Source: an uncultured Opitutales bacterium (GTDB taxonomy: Bacteria; Verrucomicrobiota; Verrucomicrobiia; Opitutales; UBA2995). From it: 14,293 nt of DNA. The stretch is taken from positions 1 through 14,293 of the forward strand of contig CALGUT010000552.1 of the NCBI GenBank assembly GCA_937920335.1. Reading direction: 5' to 3'. Made by a program: the position numbers and the translations under genes. Each line of letters begins with the position of its first letter. The first letter of the stretch is position 1. This document shows, piece after piece, positions 4,867 to 12,840 of the stretch. The notes beneath the pieces are model-generated. The model saw nothing but the letters and a program-made list of their open reading frames with translations, was not told the origin of the DNA and ran no database searches.

Positions 4867-7800
4867 ATGAGCCAACTCATCACCATTATCACCTCGCACG
4901 ACAAGACGGTGCGAGACACCCCTCTCGATGAAGCCATTCAAGACCTGTCGTTCGATGAATTGATCGCCGAGTGCGACAAACTGGACGAATTTCGCCGAAC
5001 TCAGGAAAGCCTTTACGAAAAGGTGCGAGCGCTTTTCTTTCTCTACGCGCTTCACCGATTCCATTTACCAAAGCATTACAGTCCCACTGAAGCGGGCCTC
5101 CTATCCTTCGCTGCCAACGACTTGATCCTGAATCGGCGTTTCGAAGAAGGGATCGATCTTTTCCTCGAGGAACAAAAAGAGGTGGGCTGGAACGATACCC
5201 TTTCCAGTGCCCTCGCCTACGCCTATTACCACCTCGCTCTGCAATATCTGGCCAATCAAGTGCGCCGCAGTGTCCGATCCGTCAAAGGGAACCAATGGAT
5301 GTTCCGCATGGGCCACTCCAGTAGCCACCCATTGCGCGTTCGCAAAGAGCTGCTCACCCGCACCGACGAATCGGAACCCTACCCCATCATCCATGAAACA
5401 ACTCCCGTGCGCATGGATCTTACCCATAGCGGTTGGAGCGATATTTTCTTTCTCGGGATGGACCTGCCGGAAGCGGCTCGTGTCCTGAACGTCTCGGTCA
5501 ACCTCGCAGTGTGGGGTCGCGACGAAACGCCCCTCCCACCGGTAGAGTGTTATTTCCGGGTCATCGACAAGCCGGTGATTCGATTAATAAGTCTCGACCT
5601 AAAGACCGGCACCGATGTGACCTCGCTCGAAGAGCTATTTAATTTCGGAATGGACTACCTGGGGCTCGTGAAAGCGGCGATCATCGCAGCTGGCATGGTG
5701 CCTCCCGGTATCGAAGGCTCGGGTCAGTCTTTGGAGAGCGTGTTGGAAGCATTGCTCGGACCGGGTAAAGGATTCGAGCTGGTCAGTCACGTTCGGGATA
5801 TTCCCAAAGGTTCGAGGCTCGCAGTGTCGACCAACCTACTTGCCTGCCTGATATCGGCGTGCATGCGTGCCACCGGGCAAACCCAGTCGCTCGATGGCGC
5901 TCTGGAAGAACAAGACCGACGCATCGTCGCGGCGCGCGCCATTCTCGGCGAATGGCTGGGCGGATCAGGCGGCGGTTGGCAGGACTCCGGCGGAGTTTGG
6001 CCGGGTATTAAGACCATTTTCGGTGAGCTGGCCACAGAGAGTGATCCCGAGCATCAAATCAGCCGAGGATGCCTACTCCCCCGCCACCACCTTCTAAATG
6101 ACCAGATCACTGACGACACGATCCAGAAACTTCAGGACAGTTTGATCCTGGTTCATGGTGGGATGGCGCAAAATGTCGGACCCATATTGGAAATGGTCAC
6201 GGAAAAATACCTATTGCGCTCCAATGACGAATGGGAGGGTCGGGCGCTCGCGATCGAGTTATTCGACCAGATCGTCGATTGTTTAAAATCCGGCGATATC
6301 AAGCAGCTCGCCAAACTCACGACCCAGAACTTTTTCGAGCCTATTCAAACGATTATTCCCTGGGCAACGACGTTCTACACCGAGCAGCTCATCGAAAAGA
6401 TCGAGGATAAATTCGGAGACAAATTTTGGGGGTTCGTCATGTTGGGTGGTATGTCCGGCGGCGGCATGGGATTCTTCGTAGATCCCTCCATCAAGCAGGA
6501 GGCTTTGCCAGAGATTCACGCAATCATGCAGTCCACTAAAAAGGACCTGGAGAAATCCCTACCCTTTGCGATGGATCCTGTCGTGTATGAATTCCGGATT
6601 AACCCCAACGGCACGTTCGGCGAATTCCTAAAGGGCGAAGAGGCATTGCTCCCACCCGTTTATTACAAACAGGTCATTCCAAATTTGGTAAAGGAAGACA
6701 TCAAGGATCTGTCATCTGATCGGCTGGCAGAGCTCCAACAGTTTACCCGCAATTGCGATAGCAATGCCCAGTTCCAGAAGGAGATTCCCGGATTCTTCAA
6801 ACAGCTTCTTCCCGATACCGAGTCCAAGACCGAGATCAGTGGTAACCTCGACCAGCTATTGGAAGAAAACGGATTCGATACCATTCAACACGAAACGATC
6901 CGGCAGCAATTACAGTCCGGTCGCATTGGGCTATCCCAAAACCGATTTCCGCCAACAGCCACCATAGAGGACGTCGAACATGAAGACGTCTACGATGGGC
7001 GTATCCCGGTGGATGGAGCCACTCGCTACACCGGTGAGCAGGCGATCAAAAACGGTGAAGTGGCTGTCGTCTCACTCGCTGCGGGAGTGGGAAGTCGCTG
7101 GACTGAAGGTGCCGGCGTTGTCAAAGGGCTTCATCCTTTCTGCAAGCTGGGAGGCCGCCACCGTTCATTTATAGAAACTCATTTGGCGAAGAGCCGAAAG
7201 GTCGGAAAAACGCACGGCACCTATCCTCTCCATGTGATCACGAGTAGCTATCTGACCCATGCACCTATCCAGGATTATTTGGATCGCGTGGACAACTATG
7301 GTTACGAAGGCAGCGTCTACGTATCCAAAGGGAAATACATCGGACTTCGCATGATTCCCACTGAGCGGGACCTCCGATTTGCTTGGGAGGAAGTCACCGA
7401 ACAGGTGCTCGATGAACGCGCCCAAAAGATGAAAGAAAGCGTCCGTGACGCACTTGCCAGCTGGGCACGCAACACCGGTGAAGGAAGCGACTACCGTGAT
7501 AATTTGCCGCTACAGTGTCTTCACCCGGTCGGGCATTGGTATGAAGTCCCTACCCTGCTCCGCAATGGCACCTTGCATGCCATGCTCCAGGAACGCCCTC
7601 AGCTTAAATATCTAATGCTCCACAATATTGATACGCTCGGAGCAAACATCGACCCCTCATTTCTCGGTATACACATTCAGTCCGGAAAGGACTTTTCGTT
7701 CGAAGTGATTACCCGACGGTACGAAGACCGTGGCGGCGGATTGGCTCGGATTAACGGCAGTCCAAGGCTCGTCGAAGGCCTATGTCTGCCCAGTGAAGAG

Positions 7801-8184
7801 GAGGAATACAAATTGTCATACTACAATAGTATGACGACCTGGATTTCTATCGACCGGCTATTGGAGCTTTTCGAACTGGAAAAAACGGATCTGGATAATG
7901 AAGCCCTGGTCGCAGAAAAAATCCGCTTCGTCGCTAACCGGATGCCGACCTATATCACCATCAAGGAAGTGAAGAAACGGTGGGGACATGCACAGGAAGA
8001 TATCTTTCCCGTATCGCAGTTCGAAAAACTCTGGGGCGATATGACTGCCTTTCAAGGTGCGGAAAGCGGATTTATCGTAGTCCCTAGAAACCGGGGGCAA
8101 CAACTCAAAGCGCAAGCCCAGCTAGATGGGTGGTTGAGAGACGGATCGGCAGACTACCTGGATTCAATTTGCGACTGGCCTTGA
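4867..8184 (+). CDS. Fused GHMP sugar kinase / UDPGP-family uridylyltransferase
   Basis: A 1105-residue cytoplasmic protein with three parts. Residues 1-175 are helical and unrecognised. Residues about 176-575 resemble fucokinase-type GHMP kinases: VRMDLTHSGWSD (181-192) with LNVSVNL (207-213), the phosphate-loop region IPKGSRLAVSTNLLACL (312-328), GGGWQDSGGVWPGIK (368-382), and the C-terminal glycine motif LGGMSGGGMGFFVDP (526-540). Residues about 730-1105 are a UDPGP-family pyrophosphorylase: LAAGVGSRWTEGAGVVKG (737-754), PVGHWYEV (887-894) and NIDTLGANID (920-929), which matches the UGPase NxDNLGA motif. Together these would phosphorylate a free sugar at C1 and load it onto UMP. The kinase loop lacks the usual G-L-S/G-S-S-A, so its activity is uncertain. 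Bacterial Fkp and plant FKGP carry the domains in the opposite order with a different pyrophosphorylase. The sugar is unknown; a uronic acid is suggested only by the epimerase neighbour. Confidence 0.75.
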   Translation: MSQLITIITSHDKTVRDTPLDEAIQDLSFDELIAECDKLDEFRRTQESLYEKVRALFFLYALHRFHLPKHYSPTEAGLLSFAANDLILNRRFEEGIDLFLEEQKEVGWNDTLSSALAYAYYHLALQYLANQVRRSVRSVKGNQWMFRMGHSSSHPLRVRKELLTRTDESEPYPIIHETTPVRMDLTHSGWSDIFFLGMDLPEAARVLNVSVNLAVWGRDETPLPPVECYFRVIDKPVIRLISLDLKTGTDVTSLEELFNFGMDYLGLVKAAIIAAGMVPPGIEGSGQSLESVLEALLGPGKGFELVSHVRDIPKGSRLAVSTNLLACLISACMRATGQTQSLDGALEEQDRRIVAARAILGEWLGGSGGGWQDSGGVWPGIKTIFGELATESDPEHQISRGCLLPRHHLLNDQITDDTIQKLQDSLILVHGGMAQNVGPILEMVTEKYLLRSNDEWEGRALAIELFDQIVDCLKSGDIKQLAKLTTQNFFEPIQTIIPWATTFYTEQLIEKIEDKFGDKFWGFVMLGGMSGGGMGFFVDPSIKQEALPEIHAIMQSTKKDLEKSLPFAMDPVVYEFRINPNGTFGEFLKGEEALLPPVYYKQVIPNLVKEDIKDLSSDRLAELQQFTRNCDSNAQFQKEIPGFFKQLLPDTESKTEISGNLDQLLEENGFDTIQHETIRQQLQSGRIGLSQNRFPPTATIEDVEHEDVYDGRIPVDGATRYTGEQAIKNGEVAVVSLAAGVGSRWTEGAGVVKGLHPFCKLGGRHRSFIETHLAKSRKVGKTHGTYPLHVITSSYLTHAPIQDYLDRVDNYGYEGSVYVSKGKYIGLRMIPTERDLRFAWEEVTEQVLDERAQKMKESVRDALASWARNTGEGSDYRDNLPLQCLHPVGHWYEVPTLLRNGTLHAMLQERPQLKYLMLHNIDTLGANIDPSFLGIHIQSGKDFSFEVITRRYEDRGGGLARINGSPRLVEGLCLPSEEEEYKLSYYNSMTTWISIDRLLELFELEKTDLDNEALVAEKIRFVANRMPTYITIKEVKKRWGHAQEDIFPVSQFEKLWGDMTAFQGAESGFIVVPRNRGQQLKAQAQLDGWLRDGSADYLDSICDWP

Positions 8185-8197
8185 TCTTGCTACATTT

Positions 8198-8226
8198 TTG
8201 AATAGGTTCTGGACTTCTTATATTGA
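8198..8226 (+). promoter_or_regulatory. Possible promoter for the BLUF gene
   Basis: TTGAAT (8198-8203) and TATTGA (8221-8226) are 17 bases apart, or TATATT (8219-8224) at 15. Neither is a close sigma-70 match. It lies in the 107-base gap upstream of the BLUF gene, which otherwise holds nothing recognisable. Confidence 0.25.
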
Positions 8227-8291
8227 ACAAAAGCCCGTAAACCCTTTCACAAACACTTCATCCCCAGTCCGAAAAGAACCGCCTACCCGTT

Positions 8292-8717
8292 ATGAAACGT
8301 TGCAGACTCATCTACCGAAGCCGTGCCCATCCATCTGCTCTCGGAAAAAAGACCCTTGAAGAAATCTCCAGCATCGCGGAAAAAAATAATAAGAAAGATG
8401 GGATTGTAGGAGTACTCCTCATGTCTGGAGACCAGTTCCTGCAAGTGCTGGAAGGTCCGGTTCGCTACGTAAACCAGCTGTATCTAAAAATCGCCAAGGA
8501 TGAGAGACACTCCGATATTGAACTCATCACTTACGAACAGATCAATACCCCCTACTTTTTCGACTGGAGCATGCGGCTTATTCATCTGGATGAACTGGAA
8601 GCCCACAAAAAAGAGCGGCTGCTGCAAAAGTACCCGCATCAAAACGGGACCTTGGTCATCCCCGATAATATGATTCTCCTCTACTCGCTCCTTCACGATG
8701 CGAGAGATTTGTTCTAG
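8292..8717 (+). CDS. BLUF-domain blue-light photoreceptor (single domain)
   Basis: BLUF proteins bind FAD and sense blue light through a hydrogen-bond switch. This 141-residue protein is almost entirely the domain. It has the flavin-contacting Tyr8 in CRLIYRSRA, the Asn32/Asn33 pair in EKNNKKDGIVGVLLM, the switch glutamine Gln51 in QFLQVLEGP, and FDWSM with Trp92 and Met94. All key photocycle residues are present. The last 40 or so residues are helical and polar, as in short BLUF proteins of the PixD/YcgF-N type that signal through partner proteins. No output domain is fused and no obvious partner gene lies next to it. It converges on polX with only six bases between the two stops. The start follows from the domain, as no clear Shine-Dalgarno is seen. 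Confidence 0.93.
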   Translation: MKRCRLIYRSRAHPSALGKKTLEEISSIAEKNNKKDGIVGVLLMSGDQFLQVLEGPVRYVNQLYLKIAKDERHSDIELITYEQINTPYFFDWSMRLIHLDELEAHKKERLLQKYPHQNGTLVIPDNMILLYSLLHDARDLF

Positions 8718-8723
8718 GTTCGA

Positions 8724-10451
8724 TCAGCTCTTTTCGAGGTAGGCCCTGACCTTTTCGATTGACCACGTATTGAACACGGAATCAGCCGTGAGCCAGCCCT
8801 TCCGGCAGGCATTGATGCCAGCTGCCACGTATTTGTAGCCCGACACACTGTGGGCATCTGGGTTCACACTCGTTAGGAGACCTTTGCCTGCCGCTTTTCG
8901 CCAATGACGCCAATCCATGTCCAGCCGCCACGGGTGCGCGTTCATTTCGATGATCACGTTATTGGCAATCGCTGCATCGATCACCTTCTCAAAATTCACT
9001 TTGTAGGGCTCTCGCTTTAACAGCAAACGACCCGTGAGATGACCCAACATCGTGGTGCACGGATGCTCGATTGCCCGAATGATCCGCGCTGTCATTTCCT
9101 CTTCGCTCAACGTGAAACTCGAATGCACCGATACCACAACATAATCGAGTTTCTCGAGGGTTTCATCTGCCAGGTCCAAAGATCCATCTTTCAAGATATC
9201 GCATTCGATTCCGCTAAAGACATGGCAGTCGAACTTTCCGGAGGTATTCACTGCCGCTATTTTTTTGATCTGCTCTTCCACGCGTGCTTCATCCAATCCA
9301 TTCGCTTGAAAGCTCGCTTTAGAGTGGTCAGCCAACCCGATGTAATCCCAACCCAGGTCTTGGGCCGCCTGGGTCATTTCCTCGATGGAATTCTCACCAT
9401 CAGACGCATGGGTATGATTGTGGAAGACTCCTTTCAGTTGGTCGACTTCGACAAGCTCGGGTAGCTCCCCCGCTTCAGCCGCTTCGATTTCGCCGAGGCC
9501 TTCCCGAAGCTCCGGAGTCACAAAATGTAAGTTCAAAAGTTTAAACAGTTGTTCTTCGTCATCGATGGAATCGACCGCCATTTCCTCCCGGTCGTCCTTT
9601 CGCAAACCCCACTCGCTCAAACTGTAACCCAATGACAGCGCTCGACTGCGCATGGCCACATTATGGTCCTTGGAGCCCGTGAAGTGGTGGAGTGCAAATA
9701 CGAACTGCTCCGGCGGAACGACCCTCAGGTCCGCCTGCATTCCACTCTCGAAACGCAAACTCGACTTGGTCTTTCCATGCCCGGTTACCTCCTGCACATC
9801 CGGTAGTCCTACAAACCAATCCATGATCGGTTCCGGGTCGTTGGACGCTGCTATGAAATCGAGGTCACCCACCGTTTCCATCTTTCTTCGAAGGCTTCCC
9901 GCTGCTTCCGCCCGCTCGACTTGAGGAAGGGAACGCAGACCTTCTAAAATCGGCTGGGCAGTCTCATTCGCCGCCCACCAAAGATGTCGTTTGGAATACG
10001 CTTCCCGATTCTTGATCCCGGACAGAATCTTCTCCACCGACTTGGCACCGAAGCCAGCCAGCTCCGCCACTTCCCCCGACTCACAAACACGAGTCAGATC
10101 GTCAATCGTAGCGATTTTCAACGCGTCATGGAGCTTCTTGATCTTCTTGGCACCCAGTCCGGGAATCTCCAACATTTCAATCAGTCCTGGTACGATCGAG
10201 GCTTTCAGCTCGTCGAAAAAAGGAAGCGGTTCATCCGCATGGAGCGTAATGATTTTGTCGGTCAAAGCCTTCCCGATTCCTTTAACGTCACCGAGTCGTT
10301 TCTCATCTATAAGCGTTCCCAGATCTTCATCCAAGGTATCCAACGCACGTTGCCCAGACTGATAGGCCCGTATTTTAAATGGGTTATCACCCCTCAGTTC
10401 AAGTAGCGTGGCGATCTCGCCTAAAATATCGGAAATAGCTCCCTTATCCAT
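8724..10451 (-). CDS. polX: DNA polymerase X with PHP domain
   Basis: Bacterial PolX (575 residues, normal length) fills short gaps in base-excision repair and carries a metal-dependent exonuclease/phosphoesterase domain. The N-terminal helical part contains helix-hairpin-helix motifs (VKGIGKALTDKI, 56-67; IPGLGAKKIKKL, 96-107; LAGFGAKSVEKI, 131-142). The polymerase core shows GSLRRKMETVGDLDF (185-199) with Asp196 and Asp198, and Asp241 in ADLRVV as the third metal ligand, followed by FTGSKDHNVAMR (257-268). The PHP domain starts at about 340 with FHNHTHASDG (His344, His346, His348), then ADHS (374-377), GIE (414-416), SVHSS (441-445), GH (470-471) and NPDAH (530-534). All expected metal residues are there. 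It follows menE by 54 bases on the same strand and may share its transcript. Confidence 0.96.
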   Translation of the reverse strand: MDKGAISDILGEIATLLELRGDNPFKIRAYQSGQRALDTLDEDLGTLIDEKRLGDVKGIGKALTDKIITLHADEPLPFFDELKASIVPGLIEMLEIPGLGAKKIKKLHDALKIATIDDLTRVCESGEVAELAGFGAKSVEKILSGIKNREAYSKRHLWWAANETAQPILEGLRSLPQVERAEAAGSLRRKMETVGDLDFIAASNDPEPIMDWFVGLPDVQEVTGHGKTKSSLRFESGMQADLRVVPPEQFVFALHHFTGSKDHNVAMRSRALSLGYSLSEWGLRKDDREEMAVDSIDDEEQLFKLLNLHFVTPELREGLGEIEAAEAGELPELVEVDQLKGVFHNHTHASDGENSIEEMTQAAQDLGWDYIGLADHSKASFQANGLDEARVEEQIKKIAAVNTSGKFDCHVFSGIECDILKDGSLDLADETLEKLDYVVVSVHSSFTLSEEEMTARIIRAIEHPCTTMLGHLTGRLLLKREPYKVNFEKVIDAAIANNVIIEMNAHPWRLDMDWRHWRKAAGKGLLTSVNPDAHSVSGYKYVAAGINACRKGWLTADSVFNTWSIEKVRAYLEKS

Positions 10452-10505
10452 GGCGCCACTATGTCATGAGCATTTAAGAAAACGCACGGAAATTCTAGCC
10501 AGCCA

Positions 10506-11816
10506 TCAGGCAAACTTTTCCCGAATCATATCCTTAAGTTGGGCCCGATTAATTTTACCGACTGAGGAGCGGGGAATTGGAATTCCCGTAAGAATGGCCT
10601 TGGGTATTTTGTAAGGCGCGAGCCGTCCACCCAGGAAACTCAGTAGGCGGTCTTTGTGATCGCTACTCAACTCCTCCTCAACGACCACCACCACCGCCTC
10701 TCCCCAAGTCTCACTCGGTCTGGAGCTCACTGCTACTCCTTCCCCTGGCAAATAGTCGGCGATAAGCTGCTCTACCTCCAAAGGGTTCACTTTCTCCCCT
10801 CCAGAATTAATCAGGAAGTCTCTGCGCCCCAACACCTGCAGTTGACCATCGAACGTCCACTGCCCGATGTCCCCGGTCGCATGCTCAACCGTGTTGTGTA
10901 CTGAAGGAAAATAACCGTTATACAATGATTTCGTACGTATCGTTATCTCCTGATCACCAGAAATCTCGATACTCACTCCCGGAAGCGGTTTGCCCCATAC
11001 CGCCCCCAGAGAATCGGTATCAGCACGGGTACCGACAACCACCATCGCAGCGGTTTCGGTCATACCATAGACAAACAAAACTGGTAGCTTTTCAGTACGG
11101 ATAGCGTTCACCAACGCCGGGGTCGCGGCAGCCCCTCCCACATAGATCGCATCCAATCCATGTAAGAACTGAAGGCCTGCATCGGATTGGACAAGCTCGG
11201 ACACCTGGGTAGGTACCAAAGAAATGGATGAATGGCCATGAGGAATCGATGGATAGCTACCAGCCAACAGCTCTTTCCATTTCGCCAAGTGAACACAGCC
11301 ACCGGTCAAACAAGCCCGCACTACTGGCATCAACCCACTGACATGAAATACACCTAACACCGAGATGCTGCTCAACGAACGGCCATTGTGATACGCCCAG
11401 AGACTTTCCACTGCCGCTGAAAGCGTATCCACAGTATGAACACAAAATCGAATGTTCCCAGACGTTCCTCCAGATGGAATCATGATCAATGGCGGCCCAA
11501 CATAACCTGAATCCGCACCTTCCGCCCGAACCTCACACACACCATAAACCCGATCAAACGTGGCCGCTTCACTCACGGCCATCCATTCTGACCCCTGCCA
11601 TAGAGGGTTCGCAAGAAAGACCCGCCCATTTTTTACAATCGTTGCGAATGTTACCGCAAGAGACTCAACCGGATCGATGGATGTGACCAGCACCGAAGCT
11701 CCCTCAGCGATCTCTTCTATACATTCCGATAAGCATTCCACAAACCGTGACCAGTCAGGTTCCGTTAAGAATGGTGTTTCCACTAACGACTCAACGGTCC
11801 TTGGAAACGGCCTCAT
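10506..11816 (-). CDS. menE: o-Succinylbenzoate-CoA ligase
   Basis: MenE activates o-succinylbenzoate with ATP and CoA in menaquinone synthesis. It belongs to the acyl-adenylate superfamily. With the start at 11816 it has 436 residues, short but usual for MenE. Motifs: PSGGTSG (114-120, phosphate loop), VYGMTETAA (249-257), TGDIGQWTFDGQLQVLGRRD (314-333), INSGGEKVNPLEVE (336-349) and PRSSVGKINRAQL with the adenylation lysine Lys421. The ATG at 11816-11814 overlaps the menC stop as ATGA and has GGGAGGA six bases upstream. A GTG at 11831 would place the start inside that ribosome-binding site and is rejected. Specificity for succinylbenzoate rests on the menC linkage. Confidence 0.93.
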   Translation of the reverse strand: MRPFPRTVESLVETPFLTEPDWSRFVECLSECIEEIAEGASVLVTSIDPVESLAVTFATIVKNGRVFLANPLWQGSEWMAVSEAATFDRVYGVCEVRAEGADSGYVGPPLIMIPSGGTSGNIRFCVHTVDTLSAAVESLWAYHNGRSLSSISVLGVFHVSGLMPVVRACLTGGCVHLAKWKELLAGSYPSIPHGHSSISLVPTQVSELVQSDAGLQFLHGLDAIYVGGAAATPALVNAIRTEKLPVLFVYGMTETAAMVVVGTRADTDSLGAVWGKPLPGVSIEISGDQEITIRTKSLYNGYFPSVHNTVEHATGDIGQWTFDGQLQVLGRRDFLINSGGEKVNPLEVEQLIADYLPGEGVAVSSRPSETWGEAVVVVVEEELSSDHKDRLLSFLGGRLAPYKIPKAILTGIPIPRSSVGKINRAQLKDMIREKFA

Positions 11817-12766
11817 GATCGTTCCTCCCACAGCGCCTGAAGCTGATCGACGGTAACGCGGCCTGCCTGGAGTTCTGCCCCTTCTTCGTGAATCGACCAG
11901 CCATCCTGTTCAAAATAACCAAGCGTCCCAAATCCTAAGGCAGTATCCGAATTCTGGTGACGAGCCATAAATTGTAGCGCTGCTTCATAGCCAAATGAGG
12001 TTTCAAACACCGAGGACCCAACCATGGACCTTGGCAACGGATCGCCGTTGAGCGAACCGAGTAAACTCGGTTTAACCACGAGTGGACCTGGCCAGGACGT
12101 CCACTTCGACAACGAGGGTTTTCCTGCAATGGATTCATCTAAAGCAATGGGGGTTGAAAAAGGCTCTGCCATTTCGAGCATCCGATTCTCTAACCCCGGC
12201 GCCAAGGGCTGTTCGAGAAACTCGATAGATTTACCCTCCAGATACTCCAGCCACTCAGAAAAATCGGTTTCTGAAAACCCTCCATTGGCATCCAAACGAA
12301 GCCTCTGTCCCGGATGCAACTCAGCCAGCCAGCCTTCGAGACGCTCCACTTCGGCGGTAAAACCGTTAACACCCACCTTGGCCTTAAAGGACCCGTAACC
12401 TCGGCTTTGGTAATCTTGGATCCGATCCAGCGGTCTTAGCAGAGCCGCAACCGCAAAGGTCTTTTGAACACCCACTCCGCGAAGCTGGTGGAGCGCACTT
12501 GTGAGCGCAAAGTCACAACAAGGCAGATTAACCGGACATTTCGTATGAGTAAGCTCAGCGCCCTGTTCTCTGCACCAGCCATGTGCTTCGTCAAAGGTCT
12601 CGGAACCAAACCAGGGAACGGGCGCGATTTCGCCAAACCCGATTTGGCCATCTTGATCTTCCAACCGAACCACAATACCTTCACGAAACTCCCAGCTCCC
12701 ATGGGCAGTCGCCAAGGGATTCTTAAACTTTCGCCGATACGGCAGGTAGTTGAAACGCAGAGTCAT
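11813..12766 (-). CDS. menC: o-Succinylbenzoate synthase
   Basis: MenC dehydrates SHCHC to o-succinylbenzoate in the menaquinone pathway and is an enolase-superfamily enzyme. The 317 residues begin with the capping domain (YLPYRRKFKNPLATAHGSW, 7-25, and IGFGEIAPVPWFGSE, 42-56). The barrel carries the catalytic Lys-x-Lys (SFKAKVG, Lys128 and Lys130). The metal ligands are Asp159 (LRLDANGGF), Glu185 (EFLEQP) and Asp210 (ALDES), and the second catalytic lysine is Lys232 (VVKPSLLG). All are intact. It is the first gene of menC-menE, with a four-base stop/start overlap that implies translational coupling. It is divergent from the guaB-like gene across 74 bases. Other menaquinone genes are not in the window. 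Confidence 0.94.
   Translation of the reverse strand: MTLRFNYLPYRRKFKNPLATAHGSWEFREGIVVRLEDQDGQIGFGEIAPVPWFGSETFDEAHGWCREQGAELTHTKCPVNLPCCDFALTSALHQLRGVGVQKTFAVAALLRPLDRIQDYQSRGYGSFKAKVGVNGFTAEVERLEGWLAELHPGQRLRLDANGGFSETDFSEWLEYLEGKSIEFLEQPLAPGLENRMLEMAEPFSTPIALDESIAGKPSLSKWTSWPGPLVVKPSLLGSLNGDPLPRSMVGSSVFETSFGYEAALQFMARHQNSDTALGFGTLGYFEQDGWSIHEEGAELQAGRVTVDQLQALWEERS
11823..11829 (-). promoter_or_regulatory. Ribosome-binding site that decides the menE start
   Basis: GGGAGGA on the minus strand, inside the last codons of menC and six bases before the ATG at 11816. It supports the ATGA overlap start over an upstream GTG. Confidence 0.75.
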
Positions 12767-12840
12767 GCAGAAAAATCAGGAGTCAAAGTACAGAAACAAG
12801 AATAATTTGACACCAGGAATTTAAGCTACGAAAAACGACC

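Noticed and set aside
9039..10406. Plus-strand open frames across polX
   Set aside because: They are antisense to a complete, motif-rich PolX/PHP gene and show no family features.
11817..11831. GTG start for menE at 11831
   Set aside because: It would put the first codons inside the GGGAGGA ribosome-binding site; the ATG at 11816 has ideal spacing and an ATGA overlap with menC.
12807..12832. Consensus TTGACA box upstream of the guaB-like gene
   Set aside because: The -35 match is perfect but no acceptable -10 lies 16-18 bases downstream, and the start codon follows too closely for confidence.
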